Assembly: GCA_002778535.1 (NCBI GenBank) | Contig: PFBP01000034.1 | Location: 1-10,146, forward strand | Source of the DNA: Candidatus Kuenenbacteria bacterium CG10_big_fil_rev_8_21_14_0_10_36_11 | GTDB lineage: Bacteria; Patescibacteriota; Patescibacteriia; UBA2196 | DNA length: 10,146 nt | Direction: 5' to 3' | Part shown: piece by piece, positions 1 through 6,359 of the stretch | How the letters are laid out: every line of letters begins with the position of its first letter | Numbering within the stretch: the stretch's first letter is position 1 | Translations under genes and position numbers: made by a program | Notes under the pieces: model-generated | What the model was told of the DNA's origin: nothing | Databases searched by the model: none | Seen by the model: only the letters and a program-made list of their open reading frames with translations

Positions 1-691
1 TTATTCTTTCATATTTTAACAAATCCAAAACATTTAAACTGTCTGCCGTCACAACTTTAATTCCCATTAAATTTCTGGTTGCATTAAAAATCATTCTATC
101 TGATTTTGGCAAAATAATCAAGAGAGACAATTTATATTTCTTAATATCAAATTTGTGTCTTTCCTGCTCTGCCTGTAATTGTGCTTTTGTGTTTTCTGTG
201 CTTTTGTGTTTTCTGTGGCTTAAATTTAATATATCTTTCAAATTTTTTATGACTCCTACAATTTCTTTTGTTTTGCCTGCTTCTATTTTTACATCATCTA
301 AAACAGTTAATAAATTATTGGCAACTTTGTCTGAAAGACACATGAACAAAGCTTTGGTTTTCATTTTTTTATTTATTTTCTGGCTGAAATTTCTAATATT
401 TCTCGGACCAAATGTCACGCCGCCGCCAACCCAAATTGGAGATCTGCTTGAACCATGTCTTGCCCGGCCAGTGCCTTTTTGCGCCCAGGGTTTTTTCCCC
501 CCGCCTCTGACCTCGCTTTTTAATTTGGTATGGGCAATTGCTTCGCGGGAATTTGCCATTTGCGCCACTATCACTTGATGCACCACAGATTCTTTTACTT
601 CCACGCCAAAAATTTTGGCGTTTAATTCCAATTCTTTGATTTTTTCGCCAGTTTGTCTAAAGACTTGAGCTTTAAGAATGGTGCTTGACAT
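1..691 (-). CDS. rplD: 50S ribosomal protein L4 (C-terminal end cut by window edge)
   Basis: Early-assembly 23S rRNA-binding protein whose internal loop lines the peptide exit tunnel. From the ATG at 689-691 the frame is open for 230 residues to the window edge without a stop. The conserved L4 core is visible at residues 61-97 (VRGGGKKPWAQKGTGRAR followed by GSSRSPIWVGGGVTFGP). The C-terminal L4 fold is recognisable at about 188-227 (LSLLIILP, then VVTADSLNVLDLL), so only a few residues are probably missing. Residues about 156-180 form a Lys/His/Gln-rich linker containing a 17-bp tandem duplication (180-217). The gene starts 8 nt after the rplC stop, as expected for the S10 operon order rpsJ-rplC-rplD. 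No clear Shine-Dalgarno site, so translation may be coupled to rplC. Identification is secure; the linker is unusual. Confidence 0.96.
   Translation of the reverse strand, partial: MSSTILKAQVFRQTGEKIKELELNAKIFGVEVKESVVHQVIVAQMANSREAIAHTKLKSEVRGGGKKPWAQKGTGRARHGSSRSPIWVGGGVTFGPRNIRNFSQKINKKMKTKALFMCLSDKVANNLLTVLDDVKIEAGKTKEIVGVIKNLKDILNLSHRKHKSTENTKAQLQAEQERHKFDIKKYKLSLLIILPKSDRMIFNATRNLMGIKVVTADSLNVLDLLKYERI
180..217. repeat. 17-bp tandem duplication inside rplD
   Basis: The sequence is periodic with a 17-nt step from 180 to 217 (2.2 copies; unit TGCTTTTGTGTTTTCTG on the plus strand). Because 17 is not a multiple of three, the two copies are read in different frames in rplD, giving HRKHKS and then TENTKA at residues 159-170. 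Known L4 sequence resumes in frame on the far side. Confidence 0.85.
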
Positions 692-699
692 AAAATATT

Positions 700-1467
700 T
701 TATTCTGTTTTTGTTTCCGCTTTTTCTTCTGGAATATTTGTTTCATTATCAGTATTATCAGCGCTTGTCAGAGTGTTTTCTGTGTCTTCTGCATTTTTAT
801 TTTCCTTATCACTTGTCGCTAATTGCTTATCACTAATTTTTATCTCACCTTCTCCAATAATTTCCACTAAACTTCCGCGTCGGCCAGGGACTGCGCCTTT
901 GAGATACAAAGTATTATTTTCTAAATCTATTTTAATAATTTCCAGATTTTTAACAGTAGTTTGCTCATTGCCCATATGCCCGGCCATTCTTTTGCCTTTG
1001 GCAACCGAGCCAGTTCTTTTGGAACCGATTGAGCCAGGCATTCTTTCCTGATCTTTGTGGCCATGACTGGCTGGATGGCCATGAAAACCATGGCGGCGAA
1101 CCACGCCTTGGAAACCCTTGCCTTTAGACACGCCAGTGATCGTAATTTTATCTCCAGCATTAAAATTTTCTAAAGTAATCACATCACCGCGTTGTAGGGG
1201 CAATTCATGAATTGCCCTTACGCGAAATTCACGCAAATATCTAAAATCGCCTAAATTTTTTAAGTGTCCTTTTAAAGCTTTGCTTAAATTTTTCTTTTGA
1301 CCAAAACCAAGCTGGACAGCGACGTAACCGTCAGTTTCTTGATTTTTTATTTGTGTCACAGCGCAAGGTCCAGCTTGAACTTTTGTTACAGGCATTACAT
1401 TGCCTTCTTTATCAAACATTTGTGACATTTCTATTTTTTTGCCAAGGATGAATTTCATAGATTCCAT
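700..1467 (-). CDS. rplC: 50S ribosomal protein L3 with acidic C-terminal tail
   Basis: L3 binds 23S rRNA near its 3' end, nucleates large-subunit assembly and reaches the peptidyl-transferase centre with an internal loop. The 255-residue product starts MESMKFILGKKIEMSQMF. Hallmark segments are SKGKGFQGVVRRHGFHG at about 114-130 and the loop MPGSIGSKRTGSVAKGKRM at about 143-161 followed by AGHMG. Normal L3 is about 205-215 residues, and the conserved part ends near residue 209. The remaining about 45 residues are low complexity, rich in Glu, Asp, Asn, Thr and Lys, with no recognisable domain. The ATG at 1467 was chosen because GAGG lies 7 nt upstream; family starts (MKFILG...) fit the ATG at 1458 equally well. 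The gene follows a spacer of 331 nt after rpsJ, unusually long for this operon. Confidence 0.96.
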   Translation of the reverse strand: MESMKFILGKKIEMSQMFDKEGNVMPVTKVQAGPCAVTQIKNQETDGYVAVQLGFGQKKNLSKALKGHLKNLGDFRYLREFRVRAIHELPLQRGDVITLENFNAGDKITITGVSKGKGFQGVVRRHGFHGHPASHGHKDQERMPGSIGSKRTGSVAKGKRMAGHMGNEQTTVKNLEIIKIDLENNTLYLKGAVPGRRGSLVEIIGEGEIKISDKQLATSDKENKNAEDTENTLTSADNTDNETNIPEEKAETKTE

Positions 1468-1468
1468 T

Positions 1469-1531
1469 TGTCATCCTCGCGAAAGCGGGGATCTCGTAGC
1501 TGATGAGATTCCTGCTTTCGCAGGAATGACA
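1469..1531. repeat. REP-like palindromic repeat element A
   Basis: Two 27-bp arms (1469-1495 and 1505-1531) are inverted copies, matching at 22 of 27 positions. Each arm is itself a hairpin closed by a GAAA tetraloop (for example ATTCCTGC-GAAA-GCAGGAAT in the right arm, read on the minus strand). The outer ends read TGTCAT/ATGACA. Element B (7277-7376) carries the same unit. The structure resembles REP/dRS3-type dispersed repeats. It ends only two bases before the rplC start codon. Confidence 0.85.
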
Positions 1532-1551
1532 GAAAATAAAAGGTGGACAAA

Positions 1552-1586
1552 GAAAAAATAAAACTGGCTTTAACAAAAACCAGCTT
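1552..1586 (-). terminator. Rho-independent terminator or attenuator between rpsJ and rplC
   Basis: On the minus strand an 11-bp stem (arms 1576-1586 and 1561-1571, two G-T pairs, loop TGTT) is followed by TATTTTTT. It lies downstream of rpsJ and upstream of rplC, so it would end or attenuate transcription inside the S10 operon. Confidence 0.65.
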
Positions 1587-1747
1587 AAAAAATCATATAA
1601 TTTTTTTGTGTTGTTTTTTTATGATTATTTAAACTGAATTTTGTCTCATTATCATTTCTAAGTATTAGCCAACAGTAATCCCTTTTTGGAGAACTTCATT
1701 AGCGTTTCTTAAAATGATGTGATAACTGCTACTTAAATTTATTGACG

Positions 1748-1772
1748 AGATCCCGAAGCGAGTTCGGGATGA
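1748..1772. repeat. Single-unit palindromic repeat C
   Basis: Perfect 8-bp arms ATCCCGAA/TTCGGGAT with loop GCGAG (1750-1770), flanked by GAG and GA. It is built like one arm of the TGTCAT-type elements elsewhere in the window. No T-tract follows on either strand, so it is not a simple terminator. Confidence 0.65.
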
Positions 1773-1798
1773 AATAAAATTTATAAATAAATTTTATT

Positions 1799-2113
1799 TC
1801 ACATTTTTATTTCCACATCCACGCCGCTGGGTAAATTTAGATTAGACAACTGATCAATGGTTTTGGCAGTGGGGTTATAAATATCAATCAAACGCTTATG
1901 GATGCGCATTTCAAACTGTTCGCGCGCGTCTTTATGGACAAAGGTAGAACGGTTAACAGTGTATTTTTTTAATTCAGTTGGTAAAGGAATCGGTCCTCTG
2001 ACTTCCACGCCTGTTTTTTTCACATTATCAATAATGGTTCTGACTGATTGGTCAATAACCTTATGATCATAAGCGCGCACTTTGATTCTGACTCTTTGTT
2101 TAGGTTCGTCCAT
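1799..2113 (-). CDS. rpsJ: 30S ribosomal protein S10 (NusE)
   Basis: S10 is a head protein of the small subunit and, as NusE, partners NusB in antitermination. The 104-residue length is normal. Family segments are RVRIKVRAYDHKVID at residues 7-21, GPIPLPTELKKYTVNRS at 40-56, and HKDAREQFEMRIHKRLIDI at about 60-78. It is the first gene of the S10 operon and here follows tuf after a 99-nt spacer that is almost entirely a palindromic element. The ATG is preceded by GGAGAGG at a suitable distance, and that purine run belongs to the repeat. Product identity is certain. Confidence 0.97.
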   Translation of the reverse strand: MDEPKQRVRIKVRAYDHKVIDQSVRTIIDNVKKTGVEVRGPIPLPTELKKYTVNRSTFVHKDAREQFEMRIHKRLIDIYNPTAKTIDQLSNLNLPSGVDVEIKM

Positions 2114-2118
2114 AAATT

Positions 2119-2197
2119 TAACCTCTCCCCCACCCTTCTCCTAATTAGGAGAGGGGGAGCTAAAAAATTCTAAAGAATTTTTTAGCGGGGTGAGGTA
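2119..2197. repeat. MITE-like multi-stem repeat element D (tuf-rpsJ spacer)
   Basis: Outer arms ACCTCTCCCC (near 2120) and GGGGTGAGGT (near 2187-2196) are imperfect inverted copies. Inside are a CTCCTAATTAGGAG palindrome (about 2138-2151) and a perfect 12-bp stem GCTAAAAAATTC/GAATTTTTTAGC (2159-2186, loop TAAA). C-rich CCTCTCCCC palindromes of this type are widely dispersed in bacterial genomes. Read on the minus strand its end supplies GGAGAGG ahead of rpsJ. Confidence 0.75.
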
Positions 2198-2212
2198 GAA
2201 AACAACAGTTTT

Positions 2213-3415
2213 TTATTTGTTAATCTTTAACACCACGCCAGCGCCAACCGTATGGCCGCCTTCGCGAATAGCAAATCTTTGTTTTTCTTCCAAAGCCACT
2301 GGCGCGATCAGTTTAATTTTTAAATTAACAGTGTCGCCTGGCATCACCATTTCCGTGCCTTCTGGCAATTCAATTTCACCGGTCACATCAGTGGTGCGGA
2401 TATAAAATTGCGGTTTGTAGCCTTTCATAAAAGGAGTATGCCGTCCGCCTTCTTCTTTGGATAAAACATAAATTTCAGCGTCAAATTCAGTATGAGGCGT
2501 GACAGAACCTGGTTTAGCAATTACTTGGCCACGCATCACATTTTCTTTTTTTGTACCGCGAAGTAAGATGCCGGCATTATCGCCAGCCAGGCCAGAGTCT
2601 AAAGATTTATTAAACATTTCAATGCCAGTCACGACTGTTTTTTGTGTATCTCTTAAACCTACGATTTCAACTTCGTCATTTAATTTAACCTGGCCTCTTT
2701 CAATTCTGCCTGTGACCACAGTGCCTCTGCCTTCAATAGAAAAAATATCTTCAACAGGCATTAAAAATGGTTTATCAATTTCTCTTTTTGGTTCTGGAAT
2801 ATATGAATCTAATTTTTCCATTAATTCTAAAACTGCTTTATAATTTGCGTCATCTTTATTGCCGGCTTGGGCCGCTTCCAGAGCTTTTAAGGCCGAGCCT
2901 CTGATAAAAGGCACTTCATCCCCGGGAAATTCATATTTTTTTAAAAGTTCGCGCACTTCTTCTTCAACTAAATCAATTAAATCCTTATCATCAACCTGGT
3001 CAACTTTGTTTAAGAAAACAATGATATAAGGCACGCCAACCTGATGAGCCAAGAGAATGTGTTCTCTAGTCTGGGGCATTGGGCCGTCAGCAGCTGAAAC
3101 CACGAGAATCGCGCCATCCATTTGTGCGGCGCCGGTAATCATATTTTTGATATAATCAGCATGTCCCGGGCAGTCAATATGGGCATAGTGTCTTTTATCT
3201 GTTTCATATTCCACATGAGCGGTCGCAATAGTAATGCCGCGCGCTTTTGATTCTGGCGCTTTGTCTAAGTCGTCAATGCCTTTTTTTTGCGCGATTTTTC
3301 CTTCGGCATTAAGGACGCTTAACATAGCAGCTGTTAAAGTGGTTTTGCCATGATCAACATGGCCAATAGTACCCACATTAACATGCGGCTTGGATCTTTC
3401 AAATTTGTCTGCCAT
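2213..3415 (-). CDS. tuf: Translation elongation factor Tu
   Basis: EF-Tu is a cytoplasmic GTPase that delivers aminoacyl-tRNA to the ribosomal A site. The 400-residue product is of normal length. GTPase motifs are intact: G1 GHVDHGKT (18-25), G2 RGITI (59-63), G3 DCPGH (81-85), G4 NKVD (136-139) and a G5 GSAL motif in GSALKALE. Domains 2 and 3 follow, ending in GGHTVGAGVVLKINK where many bacteria have GGRTVGAGVV. It lies in the classical position between fusA and rpsJ, but an extra gene separates it from fusA. No Shine-Dalgarno site is visible in the AT-rich 15 bases before the ATG. A promoter and a leader hairpin lie just upstream, allowing expression independent of the str promoter. The intact motifs contrast with the altered EF-G encoded upstream. 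Confidence 0.98.
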   Translation of the reverse strand: MADKFERSKPHVNVGTIGHVDHGKTTLTAAMLSVLNAEGKIAQKKGIDDLDKAPESKARGITIATAHVEYETDKRHYAHIDCPGHADYIKNMITGAAQMDGAILVVSAADGPMPQTREHILLAHQVGVPYIIVFLNKVDQVDDKDLIDLVEEEVRELLKKYEFPGDEVPFIRGSALKALEAAQAGNKDDANYKAVLELMEKLDSYIPEPKREIDKPFLMPVEDIFSIEGRGTVVTGRIERGQVKLNDEVEIVGLRDTQKTVVTGIEMFNKSLDSGLAGDNAGILLRGTKKENVMRGQVIAKPGSVTPHTEFDAEIYVLSKEEGGRHTPFMKGYKPQFYIRTTDVTGEIELPEGTEMVMPGDTVNLKIKLIAPVALEEKQRFAIREGGHTVGAGVVLKINK

Positions 3416-3431
3416 AATTTTTTATTTGTTG

Positions 3432-3472
3432 CTAACAACCCCCGATTTGGCGGAGTTTTCTCCAGTTGTTAG
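3432..3472 (-). promoter_or_regulatory. Stem-loop in the tuf 5' leader
   Basis: Perfect 8-bp outer arms CTAACAAC/GTTGTTAG (3432-3439, 3465-3472) enclose an inner GGAG-TTTT-CTCC hairpin (3452-3463). It lies between the tuf promoter and the tuf ATG, ending 16 nt before the start codon. No T-tract follows, so it looks like a leader structure or small palindromic repeat rather than a terminator. Confidence 0.6.
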
Positions 3473-3494
3473 AGATTAAATTATTCTAATGATT

Positions 3495-3523
3495 ATTATA
3501 CAAGATAAATTTATTTTACGCAA
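3495..3523 (-). promoter_or_regulatory. Promoter upstream of tuf
   Basis: On the minus strand a perfect -10 TATAAT (3495-3500) stands 17 bp downstream of TTGCGT (3518-3523; only TTG matches the -35 consensus). Start of transcription is expected near 3488, leaving a leader of roughly 70 nt that contains the stem-loop at 3432-3472. Confidence 0.6.
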
Positions 3524-3528
3524 GAGTA

Positions 3529-3557
3529 AGAATAGCAAAAGGAAAAAAGGATGTCAA
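3529..3557 (-). promoter_or_regulatory. Second possible tuf promoter
   Basis: Consensus -35 TTGACA (3552-3557) lies 17 bp from TATTCT (3529-3534, 4 of 6 matches). It sits just downstream of the stop of the Phd-like gene. Weaker -10 than the promoter at 3495-3523; the two might form a tandem pair. Confidence 0.45.
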
Positions 3558-3564
3558 ATTTTAT

Positions 3565-4227
3565 TTAATACACTGGTTCTTCTTCAAATTTGTCTTCATC
3601 TTCTGGTATGTCAGCCATTGTTGCTGGTCCTTCAAAACTTATGTCAATCACAGGGCTTTTTTCTTCTGGTACAATAGCCGGCGCTGGCGACAAATCTGGC
3701 GGGGGCGGAATATTTTCATATTTTAAAGATTCTTCTTGTGTCCTAATCGGTTTTTGCTCTTTTTCATCTTCTGAACCAAAAGATAAAGTTTCTGGCAAAA
3801 TTGATTTTTTTTCTTTGTCCCACGGCAATTCTTTTTCAAAAGATAAATCATTAGGCATAAAATCTTCTAAGTCCTCTTTGTTCTCATCAGAATATTTTTT
3901 CCAAGGCTCCTGATTCCAGATGTCTTCATTCCAAGAGTCAGAAAAATCATTTTCATCTTCTAAATTTTTATGAGAATAGTAAGATGGCCCAAATTCTAAG
4001 CCGTCCGAATTATCTGTCTGGGCGTTTTTCCAAAGCGCGATATCGCGGTTGATTTTGTCCAGCAATTCTTCTTCGGTTAAGTTTTTGACATCATTAGTGT
4101 TATCAATATTTTTTTCATATTCATCCAAAGACATCAATAGAAAATCAGCGTCTTCGCGCTCACTCATAACAATTATTTTATCGCCAGTTTTTTTAACTAA
4201 GCGGAGAATTTTTTGCAGTCGTTGCAT
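3565..4227 (-). CDS. Uncharacterised protein, Phd/YefM-like N-terminus and acidic disordered tail
   Basis: Not a known member of the str operon. In the 220-residue product from ATG 4227, residues about 5-40 read LQKILRLVKKTGDKIIV and then DADFLLMSLDEYEKN. This fits the pattern of Phd/YefM-type antitoxins (helix, 'G-x-x-hydrophobic' strand, 'LMSLDEYE'). The rest is very acidic and low complexity with a proline-rich stretch (NIPPPPDLSPAPAIVP) near residue 180, and looks disordered. No toxin gene is adjacent, so a free toxin-antitoxin pair is unlikely; a modulator or adaptor linked to translation is a guess. An in-frame TTG at 4254 would add nine residues (including YTIP) that could supply the first strand of a Phd fold. 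However, a promoter overlaps that stretch, so ATG 4227 is preferred. The gene lies between fusA and tuf. Confidence 0.85.
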   Translation of the reverse strand: MQRLQKILRLVKKTGDKIIVMSEREDADFLLMSLDEYEKNIDNTNDVKNLTEEELLDKINRDIALWKNAQTDNSDGLEFGPSYYSHKNLEDENDFSDSWNEDIWNQEPWKKYSDENKEDLEDFMPNDLSFEKELPWDKEKKSILPETLSFGSEDEKEQKPIRTQEESLKYENIPPPPDLSPAPAIVPEEKSPVIDISFEGPATMADIPEDEDKFEEEPVY

Positions 4228-4236
4228 ACAAGGAAT

Positions 4237-4264
4237 AGTATAATTTTTTTGCAAAAGATGTCAA
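4237..4264 (-). promoter_or_regulatory. Promoter of the Phd-like gene, probably giving a leaderless mRNA
   Basis: Minus-strand TTGACA (4259-4264) and TATACT (4237-4242) are separated by 16 bp. Transcription should start about 7 nt past the -10, near 4230, only a few bases before the ATG at 4227. No Shine-Dalgarno site could fit. The -35 lies just past the fusA stop codon. Confidence 0.65.
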
Positions 4265-4265
4265 A

Positions 4266-6353
4266 TTATTTTTTCTCTAAACCCCTGCTTTCCAAAATTT
4301 TATCAACGACCATCAGCGGAGCTTCCTGATAATGTGAAAATTCCAGATTAAATGAAGCCCGGCCTTGGGAAAGTGAGCGGATAGTGGTGGCATAACTGAA
4401 CATTGCGGATAATGGCACTTCGCCGTCAATAATTTTTGTTTTGGCCCGGTCTTTCATTTCTTTAATCACAGCGCGTTTGGAATTAAGGTCGCCGATTACT
4501 TCGCCCATATATTCTTCTGGTGTAGTAATTTCAATTTTCATAATTGGTTCAAGTAAAACTGGTTTGGCTTTTCTGGCCGCTTCTTTAAAGCCCAAAATAG
4601 CAGCCATTTTAAACGCGGCTTCTGATGAATCAACTTCGTGGTAAGAACCGTCAAAAACTGCGATTGATAAATCAACCATTGGATAGCCAGCTACTACACC
4701 ATTAGCCATGGCTTCTTTAATGCCTTTTTCAATGGCTGGAATGTATTCGCGCGGGATAATGCCGCCTTTGATTTCATCAATAAATTCAAATCCTTCGCCT
4801 CTGTTTTTGGGCGCGATCCTAAGCCAGCAGTGGCCATACTGGCCCCGGCCCCCAGATTGTTTAATATATTTGCCTTCGCCCTCGGCTGTGGCTTTGACTG
4901 TTTCTTTATAAGCCACTTGCGGGGCGCCCACATTACAGTCAACCTTAAATTCACGGCGCATTCTTTCTACCAAAACATCCAAATGCAATTCGCCCATGCC
5001 GGCAATAATGGTTTCCAAAGTTTCATCATCAGTATGAACTTTAAAAGTCGGATCTTCCTGGGCCAATTTTTGCAGAGCCATCCCCATTTTTTCTTGGTCA
5101 GCTTTGGTTTTTGGTTCAATAGCGATTTCAATGACTGGTTCTGGAAAAGTTATTTTTTCTAAAATTATTGGTTTATCTTCAGCGCACAAAGTGTCGCCAG
5201 TAGTCGTGTCTTTTAAACCAACAGCCGCGGCAATTTCTCCGGCAAACACTTCATCCACATCTTCGCGATGATTAGCATGCATTCTTAAAATCCGGCCGAA
5301 TCTTTCTTTTTGGCCGGAAATGGAATTATAAACATAACTGCCAGCTTTGACATGGCCGGAATAAACTCTAAAAAAAGTTAAAGTGCCAACATAAGGATCT
5401 GTGGCGATTTTAAAAGCCAAAGCGCTAAAAGGTTCTTCGTCATTGGCATGCCTTTCAATTTTATTTTCTTCTTTGTCTGGTTCAAAACCGATAATAGCTG
5501 GCACATCAGTTGGCGCTGGCAAATAATCCACGACTGCATCCAAAACCAATTGCACGCCTTTATTATCCAAAGCATCGCCGCAGAGTACTGGGAAAAAATT
5601 ACCTTTAATCACTGCCTGGCGCAGAGCTTTTTTTAATTCTTCAATATTTATTTCTTCACCGTCTAAATATTTGTTGATTAAATTATCATCTGTTTCGGAA
5701 ATTTTTTCTACCATTGTGGCGCGATATTTTTTCACCTGTTCTTTCATATTTTCCGGCACTGGAATTTCTGTGACATTCTCGCCTTTAGCTCCTTCAAAGT
5801 GATAAGCTTTTTCTTTGATAAGATCAATAATGCCTTCAAAAGTACTATCCATGCCAATGGGTAACTGAATAGCCACGGCAAAATTACTTAAGCGCTCCTG
5901 AATTGAATTTAAAGTCATATAAAAATCAGCGCCGAGTTTTTTCATTTTGTTGGCGTAGCAAATTATGGGTACATTATATTTTTCCGCCTGATGCCAGACA
6001 GTTTCTGATTGGGGCTCCACGCCTTGCGAAGCGTCAAAAACAGCCACGGCGCCGTCAAGCACGCGTAGAGACCGTTCAACTTCCACAGTAAAATCAACAT
6101 GGCCCGGCGTGTCAATAATATTGATGCGATGGTCTTTCCAAAAACAAGTGGTAGCTGCTGAAGTAATGGTAATGCCGCGTTCTTTTTCCTGGTCCATCCA
6201 ATCCATTTCTGCTTCGCCTTCGTGCACTTCGCCGATTTTATGTTTTTTGCCAGTGTAAAACAAAATACGCTCGGTTGTCGTAGTCTTACCGGCGTCAATA
6301 TGGGCCATAATGCCAATGTTTCTGGTGTTTTCTAATGAATATTCTCTGGGCAT
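4266..6353 (-). CDS. fusA: Translation elongation factor G with altered G4 and G5 motifs
   Basis: EF-G is the GTPase that drives tRNA-mRNA translocation and, with RRF, ribosome recycling. The 695-residue product has the full five-domain layout. G1 AHIDAGKT (17-24), G2 RGITIT (59-64) and G3 DTPGHVDF (81-88) are intact, the domain IV tip region GSYHEVDSSEAAF is at about 569-581, and the C-terminal GRASFNLEFSHYQEAP is near 664-679. Two guanine-pocket motifs deviate. G4 reads NKMK (135-138; codon AAA at 5940-5942) where NKMD is near-universal, and G5 reads CGDA (258-261; Asp codon at 5574-5576) where GSA is usual. Everything else looks functional, and it is the only EF-G in the window. It starts 6 nt after the rpsG stop, without a Shine-Dalgarno site. 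Product call is certain; whether nucleotide specificity is altered is open. Confidence 0.97.
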   Translation of the reverse strand: MPREYSLENTRNIGIMAHIDAGKTTTTERILFYTGKKHKIGEVHEGEAEMDWMDQEKERGITITSAATTCFWKDHRINIIDTPGHVDFTVEVERSLRVLDGAVAVFDASQGVEPQSETVWHQAEKYNVPIICYANKMKKLGADFYMTLNSIQERLSNFAVAIQLPIGMDSTFEGIIDLIKEKAYHFEGAKGENVTEIPVPENMKEQVKKYRATMVEKISETDDNLINKYLDGEEINIEELKKALRQAVIKGNFFPVLCGDALDNKGVQLVLDAVVDYLPAPTDVPAIIGFEPDKEENKIERHANDEEPFSALAFKIATDPYVGTLTFFRVYSGHVKAGSYVYNSISGQKERFGRILRMHANHREDVDEVFAGEIAAAVGLKDTTTGDTLCAEDKPIILEKITFPEPVIEIAIEPKTKADQEKMGMALQKLAQEDPTFKVHTDDETLETIIAGMGELHLDVLVERMRREFKVDCNVGAPQVAYKETVKATAEGEGKYIKQSGGRGQYGHCWLRIAPKNRGEGFEFIDEIKGGIIPREYIPAIEKGIKEAMANGVVAGYPMVDLSIAVFDGSYHEVDSSEAAFKMAAILGFKEAARKAKPVLLEPIMKIEITTPEEYMGEVIGDLNSKRAVIKEMKDRAKTKIIDGEVPLSAMFSYATTIRSLSQGRASFNLEFSHYQEAPLMVVDKILESRGLEKK

Positions 6354-6359
6354 AAAATT

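Larger units (their letters stand above)
1468..1798 (-). other. 331-nt rpsJ-rplC spacer
   Basis: This gap splits rpsJ from rplC, which normally lie close together. From the rpsJ side it holds a single-unit hairpin repeat (1750-1770), an AT-rich stretch with a 13-codon open frame (1658-1699) that has no visible ribosome site, a terminator-like hairpin (1552-1586) and repeat element A. I found no convincing promoter in it. Confidence 0.7.

Noticed and set aside
153..578. 141-codon open frame on the plus strand
   Set aside because: It is antisense to rplD, whose protein sequence is clearly conserved; the plus-strand product is cysteine/phenylalanine-rich with no family look.
773..1160. Open frames on both strands overlapping rplC
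   Set aside because: Out-of-frame shadows of the L3 gene.
1658..1699. 13-codon peptide gene between rpsJ and rplC
   Set aside because: No ribosome site or promoter and too short to judge; kept only as a possible part of an attenuator.
3565..4254. Complete toxin-antitoxin pair
   Set aside because: Only an antitoxin-like head is seen; both neighbours are elongation factors and no toxin gene is present.
4830..5162. 110-codon plus-strand open frame inside fusA
   Set aside because: Antisense shadow; EF-G is conserved through the same stretch.
5963..6316. 117-codon alternative frame in the EF-G G domain
   Set aside because: The EF-G reading frame carries the GTPase motifs; this frame does not resemble any protein.
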